From: Caldilineaceae bacterium | GTDB taxonomy: Bacteria > Chloroflexota > Anaerolineae > Caldilineales > Caldilineaceae | DNA: 64,000 nt | Assembly (NCBI GenBank): GCA_026708085.1 | Contig: JAPOVP010000015.1 | Location: 33,527 to 97,526 of the forward strand | Direction of reading: 5' to 3' | Shown: positions 1 to 10,869 of the stretch, piece by piece | How positions within the stretch are numbered: position 1 is the first letter of the stretch | Layout of the letters: the number at the start of each line of letters is the position of its first letter | Notes under the pieces: generated by a model | Databases searched by the model: none | What the model saw: only the letters and a program-made list of their open reading frames with translations | Told to the model about the DNA's origin: nothing | Position numbers and translations under genes: made by a program

Positions 1-542
1 GCACGGTTCAGGCCTACTGGGATGCCAATATGAGCCTGCTGGCCGAGGAGCCGGCGCTCAACCTCTATGCGCCGGAATGGGTCGTGCATACACGCAGCCA
101 GGAGAGGGCCCCGGTCAAGCTGGGGCCGGCTGCAGACGTGGATGGGGCTCTTCTATCTAATGGCTGCCAGATCGAAGGCGCTGTGGAACGCAGCGTCCTT
201 TCCCCTGGTGTGCAGGTGGGCGCGGGCGCCCTCGTCCGCGATAGTGTCATACTCAACGATACCATCATCGAATCGGGCGCAGTCGTCGAGCGCTGTGTCA
301 TCGACAAAGAAGTGCGCGTCTGCCAGGACGCGCACATCGGCCATTCCGACAACGACAATCCCAATCCGGAGTTGCCGGCCCGACTCAACACCGGCCTCTC
401 CCTCGTCGGCAAAAGCAGCGTCGTGCCCGCCGCCGCGCGGCTGGGCCGCAACGTCGTAATCCATCCCTACAGCGGCGCCGAAGCATTCAACAACGGCAAG
501 GGCGTGGACAGCGGAACGAGCATCGGTCGTAATCTGCGCTAA
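1..542 (+). CDS. glgC: Glucose-1-phosphate adenylyltransferase, C-terminal part (cut by window edge)
   Basis: The frame is open from the first base (…[12 protein letters not shown]) and ends at TAA 540-542, so only about 180 C-terminal residues are present. The segment is the left-handed beta-helix of GlgC, with hexapeptide-like strings ([20 protein letters not shown]) and the family's closing 'GTSIGRNLR'-type end. GlgC makes ADP-glucose from glucose-1-phosphate and ATP in glycogen synthesis, in the cytoplasm. The catalytic nucleotidyltransferase domain lies outside the window. The gene runs convergently into the SUI1 gene. A short inverted repeat follows the stop (553-568), but without a T-run. 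Confidence 0.9.
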   Translation, partial: TVQAYWDANMSLLAEEPALNLYAPEWVVHTRSQERAPVKLGPAADVDGALLSNGCQIEGAVERSVLSPGVQVGAGALVRDSVILNDTIIESGAVVERCVIDKEVRVCQDAHIGHSDNDNPNPELPARLNTGLSLVGKSSVVPAAARLGRNVVIHPYSGAEAFNNGKGVDSGTSIGRNLR

Positions 543-590
543 CCGGAACCGCCGAAGTCGATTTCGGTAACCGCCTTGAAAACTTTTCCT

Positions 591-974
591 CTAGCCCTGT
601 CTGGCCCGATACCCAAGCCCGTTCAGAAGCGCAACCAACCTCTCTCTCTGGTCGCCCTGGATCTCGATCTCCGCGCCCTTGACCGCGCCGCCGCATCCCA
701 ACTTGCCTTTCAGGTGCTTCAGCAAGGCCCGCCTGCCCACATCAGGGCTCTTTACTCCCGTAACAATCGAGACCGTCTTCCCCTTGCGCCCCTTCCGCTC
801 CAGGCGTACCCGCACTGGTTGCGTCCCCTGGACCGCAAAGGGAGCCGCCGGGTTGCGGGGAAGCTCCGGCGGACTCTGTTCAGGCTCAGGTGCCGGGTCC
901 GTCGAGTAAACAAGCCGGGATCCCGCCCCTCTGGAAGCGCTGCGTTCCGACCTCTTTGCCTTGCGCTTGGACAT
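591..974 (-). CDS. yciH: SUI1/eIF1-family translation initiation factor (YciH-like)
   Basis: A 127-residue protein with a basic, disordered first 50 residues (MSKRKAKRSERSASRGAGSR) and a C-terminal SUI1 domain. Visible SUI1 features are 'VRLERKGRKGKTVSIVTGV' and 'LKGKLGCGGAVKGAEIEIQG', the latter being the conserved Lys/Gly-rich loop. In bacteria these proteins are linked to start-site fidelity on the 30S subunit; the role here is inferred from the family. It is divergent from the AIM24-like gene with a 43-bp gap. Length is normal for the family. Confidence 0.88.
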   Translation of the reverse strand: MSKRKAKRSERSASRGAGSRLVYSTDPAPEPEQSPPELPRNPAAPFAVQGTQPVRVRLERKGRKGKTVSIVTGVKSPDVGRRALLKHLKGKLGCGGAVKGAEIEIQGDQRERLVALLNGLGYRARQG

Positions 975-1017
975 GGTTCGTTATTCTTCCGGTTGGAAAG
1001 TGGAAAGGAGTTTCAGC

Positions 1018-1680
1018 ATGCAGTATAGCATCAGCGGTGAGATCGCCCAGTCCGCACGCCTCGTTTTCGCCCCGGGGGAACACGCCTGGGTCAGCAAAGG
1101 CGTCCTCATGGCCTATTCCCCCCAGATGGAGTGGAGCCTGCGCCTACCGGGCGGCGCTGGCGGCGCACTCAGGCGCAGCCTCTCCGGCGAAGGCATCGCC
1201 CTTACCTATCTGGAATCGAAAGCCGAAGACCAGTACGCCCTCCTCGCCGCCAACGCCCCGGGCCACCTGGAACTATGGGATCTTGAACGCGACGGCCCTG
1301 TGACGACGACGCGCGGCGCCTTCGTCGCCGCTTGGGGAGAAGACATCGATATCACCGTAACCGTCGCCCGCCGCGCCGGGGCAGCCGTTTTCGGCGGCGC
1401 CGGCCTCTTCCTGCAGACAGTTTCCGGTTTCGGCTTCGTGCTCGTGCACGGCAGCGGCGACTTCTTTGAGCGTCAGATGGCCGCCGGCGAAGAACTCCTC
1501 GTCAGCACCGGCAATCTCGCCGCCTTCTCCTCCGGCATCGACTACGACATCCGCGGCGTCGGCGGCTGCCGCAGAATGTTATTCGGCGGCGAAGGGCTGT
1601 TCATGACCAACCTGCGCGGCCCCGGACGCGTCCTGCTCCAGACCCTAAAGCGCAATTATCGTGCCAATTCCTCCGGCTGA
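1018..1680 (+). CDS. AIM24/TIGR00266-family protein
   Basis: 220 residues from ATG 1018, chosen because AAAGGAG sits about 8 nt upstream; an upstream in-frame ATG at 961 overlaps the divergent gene's start. The protein is all-beta and glycine-rich with the AIM24 pattern: an early 'GEHAWVSKGVLMAYSP', a central 'FGGAGLFLQTVSG' and a late 'GGEGLFMTNLRGPG'. Members form a double-stranded beta-helix or cupin-like fold. Function in bacteria is not established. No signal peptide or membrane segment is visible. It stands alone between divergent and same-strand neighbours. Confidence 0.82.
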   Translation: MQYSISGEIAQSARLVFAPGEHAWVSKGVLMAYSPQMEWSLRLPGGAGGALRRSLSGEGIALTYLESKAEDQYALLAANAPGHLELWDLERDGPVTTTRGAFVAAWGEDIDITVTVARRAGAAVFGGAGLFLQTVSGFGFVLVHGSGDFFERQMAAGEELLVSTGNLAAFSSGIDYDIRGVGGCRRMLFGGEGLFMTNLRGPGRVLLQTLKRNYRANSSG

Positions 1681-1783
1681 AAAACTGCAATTTGGCGTCT
1701 GCCTGCACATCGACCACAATGTTGAGCGGGAGCCCTGCAAGTGGAAACACTGACACGCTGCTCCCATTTCAAGGAGGTCGGCC

Positions 1784-2317
1784 ATGGGCACGGAAAATCT
1801 GTCCCGCAAACGAACTGTCAGCGGCGAGGTCCGGCTGCCCGATCCCGTTGACGATGCCATTCTGACACTTGGCGTGCGCATGCGCGATCCGCTTTCGTAT
1901 GATGAAATCGCGGCGGCATTCGGCATCGTTCGCGACGATGTGAGCGACATCTGCGAGCCATTTAAGGAGATGTTGCGCACCACGGGAGAAGATGGCCCTG
2001 CCCTTACCTTTACGCGACGGTCATCCCGCAAGGCTGTTCGGCCGCGCGCAATGTGGGAAAATGCCGCCTTCGGCAACAGTGGGAGGGAACTGTTTCAGAA
2101 ACAGCAGATCGTGAATGGCGCTGACAGGCTCGCCGATCCTGTAGACGATGCCATCCTGACGCTGGGAGTGCGCCTTACCAATCCGCTTTCATACGAGGAA
2201 ATTGCGTCGCTATTCCAAATCGCTCACAACGACGCCAGCAAAATTTGCGAACCCTACAAGGAGTTTATGCGTAAAGCAGGAGAATATGGGGTCCGCGGGG
2301 TCACCAGGACGAATTAG
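1784..2317 (+). CDS. Small protein with two tandem helix-turn-helix-like repeats
   Basis: 177 residues from ATG 1784 with a strong AAGGAGG site. Two homologous halves are visible: residues ~17-66 and ~117-166 both carry 'DPVDDAILTLGVR', then 'PLSYxEIA', then 'ICEPxKE'. Each unit (LSYDEIAAAFGIVRDDVSDI) resembles the helix-turn-helix of sigma-70 region 4 or small regulators, so DNA binding is a reasonable guess. I do not recognise a named family. The 50-residue linker is basic and low in structure. The next gene is convergent (CapA). Confidence 0.65.
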   Translation: MGTENLSRKRTVSGEVRLPDPVDDAILTLGVRMRDPLSYDEIAAAFGIVRDDVSDICEPFKEMLRTTGEDGPALTFTRRSSRKAVRPRAMWENAAFGNSGRELFQKQQIVNGADRLADPVDDAILTLGVRLTNPLSYEEIASLFQIAHNDASKICEPYKEFMRKAGEYGVRGVTRTN

Positions 2318-2398
2318 ACTGCCGCTTGCACTCGTTCCACAGTTCGATCCAACCCAAAGGCAATCCCCAGTTTGCGCATCGCCCAGCCGCGGCCATCC

Positions 2399-4246
<1,848 letters not shown>

Positions 4247-4650
4247 TGCCGCTTAACTGCCTGACTTCTCTCGATAGCTGGGCCGCCGAGTTCTCCTGAC
4301 ACAGAGTCCAATTTTAGAGTATATGACCATCACTGGCATTGGTCAACATCCCGTTTCCTTGCCGCACCCTTCGGCGGCCCCCCTTCCACAGCCTGATCCG
4401 GTCTGGCAGCCTCTGCCCTGCCGGGCCGCCGCAACCTGTGCGGCTGTCCGGTCTATTGCCGCTGACGCGTCCCACCGCCTCCACCCCCCGGCAGTTCCGA
4501 CGTTGACAAACGACATGCAATTCGGTACATTTTCGTCTGATTCCACCATTTCGACGATGCACTCTCAACGAGTCGTATGCGCGTGCAGTTCCACGCAAAC
4601 GCCCTCCCAAGGCGAAGCGCGCAATACCATACTGTGAAGAAGGTGTGATA
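4247..4650. other. Intergenic region upstream of chrA
   Basis: About 400 bp between the divergent capA-like and chrA genes. It holds one clear sigma-70 promoter (4503-4531). The left 200 bp is pyrimidine-rich and carries no gene or RNA that I can support. Confidence 0.5.
4503..4531 (+). promoter_or_regulatory. Sigma-70 promoter for chrA
   Basis: TTGACA at 4503-4508, a 17-nt spacer and TACATT at 4526-4531. Transcription would start near 4538, leaving a leader of roughly 110 nt before the chrA start. Confidence 0.7.
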
Positions 4651-5874
4651 TTGGCTACCGGAACCGTTGCTGAAGTCGTCAAACTGTGCGGAAAACTGGG
4701 AATAATCGGCTTCGGCGGACCGGCCAGCCACATCGCCATGCTCGAAGATGAGGCCGTCGCCCGCCGCAAATGGCTGACCCGCGAACACTTCCTCGACCTC
4801 GTCGGCGCCACCAATCTGATCCCCGGCCCCAATTCAACCGAAATGATGATCCATATCGGCTATCAGCGCGCCGGCTGGCCCGGCCTGATTGCCGCCGGCA
4901 TATCTTTCGTACTGCCCGCCGTCCTCCTCTCCACGCTAATCGCCTGGATCTATGTCGAATTCGGCGCACTGCCCGCCGTGCAACCCTTCCTCGCCGGCGT
5001 CAAACCCGCTGTCCTCGCAGTCATCCTCGGCGCCCTCTGGCGGCTGGGCCTGACCGCCTCCAAGCCCAGGGAGGCAGTCCAGACCCGCATCGCCCTCGCC
5101 GTCATCGGCCTCGCGGTCGCGGTCGCCGTCTACCTCGGCGTGCCGGTAATCTGGTCGCTGATCGCCGGCGGCCTGCTGGGAATGCTCGCCCTGCGCACAA
5201 TCTCCGGCTGGGACAGTGGTGGTGGCGCCGCCGGGCTTCTGGCACTGCCGGCACTGCCGGATAGCCACTCTATTTTCCCTTGGGCCAATCAGTCCCCGGC
5301 TTCAGCCCTCAAGTGGGCCGCGCTGCTCCTGGCCGCAACCGCCCCCGCCCTGACCCTCGGCGCCCTCGGCCTCTTCTTCCTCAAAGTCGGCGCCGTCCTC
5401 TACGGCAGCGGCTACGTCCTCGTCGCCTTTCTCGAAGGCGACCTGGTCCACGAGTACGGCTGGCTCACACAGCAGCAGCTGCTCGACGCCATCGCCATCG
5501 GCCAGTTCACCCCCGGCCCTGTCCTCTCCACCGCCGCCTTCATCGGCTACGTCCTCGCCGGCATCCCCGGCGCCGCCATAAGCGCCGCCGCCATCTTCGC
5601 TCCCTCATTTGTCTTCGTCGCCATCCTCAACCCCATCGTGCCCCGCCTGCGCCGCTCAGCATGGATGGGCGCCTTCCTCGACGCCGTCAACGTCAGCGCC
5701 GTCGGCCTCATGGCCGCAGTCCTCGTCCGCCTGACCACTGACATAGTCACGGCCTGGCCTGCAGCAGTGATCGCCCTGCTCGCCACGGCCGCAGTCCTGC
5801 GCTGGCGCGTCACCTCCGCCTGGGTCGTCATCGGCGGCGCCCTGCTCGGCTGGCCGCTCTCGCTGCTCGTCTAG
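4651..5874 (+). CDS. chrA: Chromate efflux transporter, two-domain CHR family
   Basis: About 407 residues. The TTG at 4651 is preferred because GAAGAAGG lies 7 nt upstream; the in-frame GTG at 4645 would have no usable spacing. Two CHR halves are visible. The first has 'LGIIGFGGPASHIAMLEDE' and 'LIPGPNSTEMMIHIGY'. The second has 'LKVGAVLYGSGYVLVAFLE' and 'IGQFTPGPVLSTAAFIGY'. Around 10-12 membrane segments are evident. The family exports chromate across the inner membrane; some members have other anion substrates. It is monocistronic with its own promoter, and a hairpin repeat follows the stop. Confidence 0.9.
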   Translation: MATGTVAEVVKLCGKLGIIGFGGPASHIAMLEDEAVARRKWLTREHFLDLVGATNLIPGPNSTEMMIHIGYQRAGWPGLIAAGISFVLPAVLLSTLIAWIYVEFGALPAVQPFLAGVKPAVLAVILGALWRLGLTASKPREAVQTRIALAVIGLAVAVAVYLGVPVIWSLIAGGLLGMLALRTISGWDSGGGAAGLLALPALPDSHSIFPWANQSPASALKWAALLLAATAPALTLGALGLFFLKVGAVLYGSGYVLVAFLEGDLVHEYGWLTQQQLLDAIAIGQFTPGPVLSTAAFIGYVLAGIPGAAISAAAIFAPSFVFVAILNPIVPRLRRSAWMGAFLDAVNVSAVGLMAAVLVRLTTDIVTAWPAAVIALLATAAVLRWRVTSAWVVIGGALLGWPLSLLV

Positions 5875-5907
5875 GGGGAAGCTGACAATCTAATTCAGCT
5901 GGAATGC

Positions 5908-5934
5908 GTAGGGGCAACCCTTGTGGTTGCCCCC
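5908..5934 (+). repeat. 25-bp covarying hairpin repeat, copy 1
   Basis: GTAGGGGCAACC, loop CTTGT, then GGTTGCCCCC. The stem is perfectly paired. It lies 34 nt after the chrA stop and could also act as a weak terminator. Other copies are at 18054, 18414 (decayed), 22558, 22624, 34046 and 58799. Confidence 0.85.
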
Positions 5935-6119
5935 GTCGTTGCATCTGGCTTGCTTTCCCAACCTGCGCTAGTTCCTGCGATCGCCTGAAATCTCCTCCAA
6001 ATACAGACAGCTAAGACTCAGGCCCTTTTCCCCTACAATTGGCGCTACAGTTCACGATGCCGTAAACTCGCCGTGTCCCGGCGCTGGGCAAGGTCGGCGG
6101 ACGCACGAAAAATTCCCGG

Positions 6120-6452
6120 CTAATCCTTCTGCCGCTCGTCTTCCTCCGCCGCGTCTAACGCGTCGTCCAGGACGCTGTCGACCCACTCGTCGCTGTCCAA
6201 CTGGTCAATGTAGGTCCTCAGCGCCCTGACCGCAATCTTCCTGGCCGCCAGTGCCGATACGTCCGCGCGGTGACCCGCGTGGATTAGGCGCTCGCGCACC
6301 ACGTCCTCGGCTTTGTCGAGAGAGGCATATTTGGAATGGAATTCACGCAGCAGACCTTCACTTTCCGTCTGCCACAGCGTATGAATATGCCAGACGACAG
6401 GATGCGTCTGATCCCCTACAACGCCCACGATGTCGTACGTCTTCTTGATCAT
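6120..6452 (-). CDS. Hypothetical protein, 110 aa
   Basis: A charged 110-residue protein, mostly helical from residue 40 on, with an acidic tail (DDALDAAEEDERQKD). The N-terminal part (MIKKTYDIVGVVGDQTHPVV) looks like a beta strand pair. I recognise no family. It is the last gene of a same-strand run behind topA and the PD-(D/E)XK-like gene, with 93 bp between it and the latter. Codon use is like its neighbours, and it has only short overlapping ORFs on the other strand. Confidence 0.55.
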   Translation of the reverse strand: MIKKTYDIVGVVGDQTHPVVWHIHTLWQTESEGLLREFHSKYASLDKAEDVVRERLIHAGHRADVSALAARKIAVRALRTYIDQLDSDEWVDSVLDDALDAAEEDERQKD

Positions 6453-6545
6453 CCCTATTCTCGCGTCCAGTCTGAGCTGCCGGCGAACTCGCGCAACAAT
6501 CCGAATTCCTTATTGAACCTGCATTGTTAGCGCGGGCGTCGAATT

Positions 6546-7364
6546 TCAATCCCCGCAATAACGAAATGGTTGATTCATAGCCCGAATCAATGGGAGCATC
6601 GCCGCGCCATCCACATCCAGCCACCTTCCCCAGCAGCCACTGTCAACAACGCCCTCACTATGGCCCCTGATGACCCGCTCCCAGTGCGCCTCGGAGTGAA
6701 AAAGATTCCCCCCCTTGGCGATATCCGTAGCATAGAGGAATCCCAGATAGACCAGAACAACCGGCACCCCCAGCGAGGCCAGCTTCCACGACCACGCAAA
6801 CCGGTTCGACAACTGGTAATGACTGTCCCGCGAAATACCCCACCTGCCGCCGGTCGCCGTTCCGAGCCCAACGGCAGCCTCCCCGATAGCCTCGCCAATC
6901 TTCTCGTGATTCTTCAGCGTGCCTTCTGAAGCAGGCTTCCCCAGCCGTTTCCCCGACGATGACCCCTTGACTTCGTTCCAGTGCGCCTTCGCCTCGACCA
7001 GAAGCAACCCCTTCCTGCCCCCAACCGTGCACGTGCTCGCTATATCCCAATTCGGTGTCCTCGGGTCGTTTTCGGAGACTGCCAGCCACCAGCTGCCCAA
7101 ACGCTCACTTATGCCAAGAGGCAGCAGATCATTAGACTTGTCCAACTCCACTTCCTCCGCAACCGTCGCATCCCACGAGCCGTCTTCCCTCTGCACCGGC
7201 TTGCCGCCAGGCATCCATACATCGTCACCTGAAATCGTGACACCATCAACGCCCACCAACCGGGTCAGCCGCGCAGCAACCTCCTCTCCGCCGCCGTCCA
7301 CCAGCAACACACAGCGCGGCCGGCTCCCACGTTGATCTTTCCCAAGCTGCTTCGCCCAACCCAC
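6546..7364 (-). CDS. Hypothetical protein with PD-(D/E)XK nuclease-like motif
   Basis: 272 residues, no named family recognised. Residues ~105-130 read 'PNWDIAS…', a strand, then 'LLLVEAKAH'. An Asp followed about 16 residues later by E-x-K is the metal-binding signature of the PD-(D/E)XK nuclease fold. A later aromatic-rich stretch (WSWKLASLGVPVVLVYLGFL) is probably the hydrophobic core rather than a membrane helix. It sits between topA and the 110-aa hypothetical on the same strand. A DNA-cleaving role is inference only. Confidence 0.6.
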   Translation of the reverse strand: MGWAKQLGKDQRGSRPRCVLLVDGGGEEVAARLTRLVGVDGVTISGDDVWMPGGKPVQREDGSWDATVAEEVELDKSNDLLPLGISERLGSWWLAVSENDPRTPNWDIASTCTVGGRKGLLLVEAKAHWNEVKGSSSGKRLGKPASEGTLKNHEKIGEAIGEAAVGLGTATGGRWGISRDSHYQLSNRFAWSWKLASLGVPVVLVYLGFLYATDIAKGGNLFHSEAHWERVIRGHSEGVVDSGCWGRWLDVDGAAMLPLIRAMNQPFRYCGD

Positions 7365-7463
7365 ACCTTACCTCCCTGAAAGCGGCAACCCACGCAAATC
7401 CCCTTCGAAACCAGGACGCCTCGCACCGGTCACGCAATGGAATCGCGCCTGTCTTGCTCCCTC

Positions 7464-7484
7464 TACGCAATACGCATTACGCAA
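7464..7484 (+). repeat. Three-unit heptamer repeat TACGCAW
   Basis: TACGCAA, TACGCAT and TACGCAA in a row in the 160-bp gap after topA. It is a different sequence from the CCACTGA arrays but shares their 7-bp period. Confidence 0.7.
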
Positions 7485-7524
7485 TAAACCGGGTTCTCGA
7501 CTCAAACGCACACCAAAAGCCGAA

Positions 7525-10425
7525 CTATCTCCTCCTCCTGCGACCGCCCCTGCCTCTGCCCTTCCCACTTTTCTCCCGCTCCGCCAGCATCTTCACCGCC
7601 TGCTCCAGCGAAACGCTCTGCGGATCCGTCTCCTTCGGAATATTGGCATTCGTACTCCCGTGATTGACGTACGGACCGTAGCGCCCGTCCAGCACGCGTA
7701 CCGGCTCGCCGTCTTTGGGATGCGCGCCCAGCTCCTTCAGAACCGTGCGCGTCGATCTCCCCCCTCTCCGAGTCGGCGCCTCCTTGATCAACGCCAGCGC
7801 ACGCGGCAAATCAACCTCCAGCACGTTGTCCGGCGCCTTCAAACTCACAAACTTCCGGTTGTGCACCACATAAGGCCCGTAACGCCCCACGCCGGCGCGC
7901 ACCTCCTCTCCGTCTTCAGGATGCGTCCCCAGCACCCGCGGCAGACTCAGAAGTTGCAGCGCCGTCTCCAGGTCCATCCCCTCCTTCGTCATGCCCTCAA
8001 GCAGGCTGGCCCGCTTCGGTTTCCCATTGGACCCGCTCCGCTGTTCTGCCGCCGCCGCGCCCGCCGCCTTCGGCTTGCCTTTACCCGCCACAACCAGGGG
8101 TGTGAGCGTTTCAACCGCCTTGGCGCTAAGCCGGGGCACCCGCTCCAATTCCGCCGCCGATTTATATGGACGGCCTGCTATGATCCCCTTGGCTAATCCG
8201 GGACCTATCCCCGGCAGCGTCGCCAGCTCCTTGGCCGTAGCCGTGTTGATATCGACCGGCCCAGTCGGAGTACGTGGCTTCTCCTCTCTCGCCCCGTCCT
8301 CGCCCAGTTGCACGTAAGCGCCGAATCGTCCATCCTTCACCAGAACCGGCAGGCCGCTCACCGGGTCCTTCCCCAATTGGACCGGCCCCTCCTGTTTGGC
8401 ATTCACCAGCGCCTCTGCCGCCGCTGCATCCAAATCCCCCGGCGCCAGATCATCCGGCAGGCTCACCGTCTGCCTGTCCCCGTTCACCTCCCGGGCCAAG
8501 AACGGTCCAAACTGCCCAATCCGCACCTCCACCGGCAGATCGGGAAAATCGACCCGGCCCGCATGGCGCGGGTCGATGTCATTCTCCCTTTCCTTGACCT
8601 GGCTCTCCAACCCCTGCTCACTCAGGTAAAACTGGTTCAGGTATTCGAGCCAGTCAACCTCCCCCTCGGCAATGTCATCCAGTGTCTGCTCCATCTCCGC
8701 CGTGAACTTCAGGTCCACCAGCTCCTCGAAGTTGCTCTCCAGCAGCTGCACCACCGCAAACGCAACGAACGTGGGCACCAGCTCCTGCCGCTGTTTGAAT
8801 ACGTAGCCCCGGTTCTGAACTGTGTCGATGATCGTGGCGTACGTGCTCGGGCGGCCGATCCCTTCCGTCTCCAGCGCTCGAACCAGCGTCGCCTCCGTGT
8901 AACGGGCCGGCGGCTTCGTCGCGTGCCCCACCGCCTCCAACTCCCGGCAGTCCACCCCCTCATCCTTGGCCAGCGTAGGCAACGGCGATTCCTGGTTCTC
9001 AATCGCGGCATCGGGATCATCGGAGCCTTCTACATAGGCACGGAAGTATCCCGGGAAGAGGATCTCCCGCCCCGACGCGCGGAATAGCGCCTCATCCGCC
9101 GCATCCTTATCCAGCTGGCCAGTGGCGCGGATCATCACCGTCGTTGTGCGCAGTCGGGCGTTTGCCATCTGCGTCGCCACCGTCCGCTTCCAGATCATAT
9201 CGTAAAGCGTCGCCTCATCGCCCGAAAGCGGCAGCGTTTCCAGCGGACGCATCGCGTTGCCCGCCGGCCGGATCGCCTCATGCGCCTCCTGCGCGCCCTT
9301 TGACTTCGTCCTGTACCGCCGCGGCTTCTCAGTCAGATACCGTTCGCCGTAGCGCTCCTGCACACGCCGCCGCGCCGCGTTCACAGCCTCGTCGCTCAGA
9401 TGCACCGAATCGGTGCGCATATACGTGATGTATCCGTTTTCGTATAGCGACTGCGCCACCCGCATCGTGTGCCGCGCCCCCCACCGATTCTTCCGGTTGG
9501 CCTCCTGCTGCAAGGTGCTCGTCGTGAACGGCGGCGCCGGCGAACGCGACTGTTCGGAACTCTTAGTCGAATCTACAACCCAACTGCCGTCTTGCAGGCG
9601 CTGCTGCAAAGCCCTCGCCTGCTCCTCGTCCAGCAGCAGAACGTCGCCACTGCCTTCGCTTGGGTGCGTCTTGACCCGCTTTCCCGCCGCGATCTTACCA
9701 GTCGACTCATCGAAGTCCCGTCCGGTGGCCACCCGCGTCCCGTTCACCGAAACCAGCGTGGCCTCAAAACGGTGCGCCGCACTGTCCGGGCGCTTGTTGA
9801 GCTGCGCCTTCAAATCCCAATAGGAGCCGCTCATAAACGCCCGCCGCTCCCGCTCCCGCAGCACCAGCAACCGCACCGCCGCACTCTGCACACGGCCGGC
9901 CGACAGCTTCGGTGCAATCTTCTTCCACAACAACGGCGATATCGTATACCCGACCAGGCGGTCCAGAATGCGCCGCGTCTCCTGCGCCCGCACCAGGTCG
10001 TTGTCGATCGAACGCGTCGTCTTCAGCGCCTGCTCAATCGCCTCTCTCGTAATCTCGTGAAAAATCATCCGCCTGACCGGAACTTTCGGCTTCAGCACCT
10101 CATACAGGTGCCAGCCGATGCTCTCCCCTTCCCGGTCCTCGTCCGTAGCCAGCAGGACCTCATCCGCCCCCTTCAGAGCCGACCTCAGTTCGGAAACCAC
10201 CTTCTTCTTGTCCGACGGAACCACATACAGCGGCTCGAACGCATCCTCTACCTTCACACCCAGCCGCGCCCACGGCTCACCCTTCACCTTCGCGGGCACC
10301 TCGGCAGCCGAGGCCGGCAAATCGCGCACATGCCCCATACTGGCTTTGACTTCATATCCACTTGGCAAAAAGCCGCGAATCGTTCTCGCCTTGGTCGGCG
10401 ACTCTACAATGACTAATTTCGACAT
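7525..10425 (-). CDS. topA: DNA topoisomerase I with inserted ComEA-like helix-hairpin-helix segment
   Basis: 966 residues. The Toprim domain ([31 protein letters not shown]) is followed by the type IA core with catalytic Tyr ~335 in 'ITYMRTDS'. The C-terminus has several topoisomerase C-terminal repeats ('[11 protein letters not shown]', '[16 protein letters not shown]', '[12 protein letters not shown]') and a basic [11 protein letters not shown] tail. There are no Cys4 zinc ribbons. Between repeats, residues ~720-778 carry '[20 protein letters not shown]', typical of ComEA-type double helix-hairpin-helix modules. The enzyme relaxes negative supercoils by cutting one strand. Start ATG 10425 matches the conserved N-terminus. 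Confidence 0.96.
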   Translation of the reverse strand: MSKLVIVESPTKARTIRGFLPSGYEVKASMGHVRDLPASAAEVPAKVKGEPWARLGVKVEDAFEPLYVVPSDKKKVVSELRSALKGADEVLLATDEDREGESIGWHLYEVLKPKVPVRRMIFHEITREAIEQALKTTRSIDNDLVRAQETRRILDRLVGYTISPLLWKKIAPKLSAGRVQSAAVRLLVLRERERRAFMSGSYWDLKAQLNKRPDSAAHRFEATLVSVNGTRVATGRDFDESTGKIAAGKRVKTHPSEGSGDVLLLDEEQARALQQRLQDGSWVVDSTKSSEQSRSPAPPFTTSTLQQEANRKNRWGARHTMRVAQSLYENGYITYMRTDSVHLSDEAVNAARRRVQERYGERYLTEKPRRYRTKSKGAQEAHEAIRPAGNAMRPLETLPLSGDEATLYDMIWKRTVATQMANARLRTTTVMIRATGQLDKDAADEALFRASGREILFPGYFRAYVEGSDDPDAAIENQESPLPTLAKDEGVDCRELEAVGHATKPPARYTEATLVRALETEGIGRPSTYATIIDTVQNRGYVFKQRQELVPTFVAFAVVQLLESNFEELVDLKFTAEMEQTLDDIAEGEVDWLEYLNQFYLSEQGLESQVKERENDIDPRHAGRVDFPDLPVEVRIGQFGPFLAREVNGDRQTVSLPDDLAPGDLDAAAAEALVNAKQEGPVQLGKDPVSGLPVLVKDGRFGAYVQLGEDGAREEKPRTPTGPVDINTATAKELATLPGIGPGLAKGIIAGRPYKSAAELERVPRLSAKAVETLTPLVVAGKGKPKAAGAAAAEQRSGSNGKPKRASLLEGMTKEGMDLETALQLLSLPRVLGTHPEDGEEVRAGVGRYGPYVVHNRKFVSLKAPDNVLEVDLPRALALIKEAPTRRGGRSTRTVLKELGAHPKDGEPVRVLDGRYGPYVNHGSTNANIPKETDPQSVSLEQAVKMLAEREKSGKGRGRGGRRRRR

Positions 10426-10727
10426 TCTTCTTCTTTTGGCTGATGGTCAGAAAAACACGGACTGAATGCAACAACGCGCCACCAATTATGCCGCCTCCTG
10501 CATTTCAGCCGAGATAGAATACACAAGAACATTGAGCCCGGCAAGTAAAATGTCCAGGAAAAAGCGCCCTTCCCCCAACTCCCGCCAACTCGTACAAAGC
10601 CCGTACACGTCTCGTCATCCCCCCGTAAGTACGTCCAGCCCTCACTCCTCCGAACATGCCAACACCAGGTTTTTCTCTCTCCTCTCCGCTCTCACCTACC
10701 CTCGCCTATCCTCAATCAATCGCCGCA

Positions 10728-10753
10728 GTCACTGACCACTGACTACTGCAGTT
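10728..10753 (+). repeat. CCACTGA heptamer array, ends CTGCAGTT
   Basis: Three heptamers (CACTGAC, CACTGAC, TACTGCA) ending CTGCAGTT, about 40 bp upstream of the promoter of the next gene. Same orientation as all other arrays in the window. Confidence 0.85.
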
Positions 10754-10791
10754 CCGACCAAAATCGGTTCCTAACCCGATCTCGCTATCCG

Positions 10792-10820
10792 TTGACAGCC
10801 GCTGCCCTTCGACATATACT
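10792..10820 (+). promoter_or_regulatory. Sigma-70 promoter for the VCBS lipoprotein gene
   Basis: TTGACA 10792-10797, 17-nt spacer, TATACT 10815-10820. It rules out the long upstream reading of the ORF, whose apparent first codons coincide with the -35 box. Confidence 0.75.
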
Positions 10821-10869
10821 GAACTCACTTCCTTACCCCTCACCTGCAATGCAACAGGGAGACAGATCC

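Larger units (their letters stand above)
10426..10869. other. Intergenic region between divergent topA and VCBS gene
   Basis: About 440 bp, mostly pyrimidine-rich with no supported gene. It carries a short CCACTGA heptamer array (10728-10753) and the promoter of the downstream lipoprotein gene (10792-10820). Confidence 0.5.

Noticed and set aside
9469..10416. 315-codon plus-strand frame opposite topA
   Set aside because: Antisense to conserved Toprim and core sequence, and no recognisable domain.
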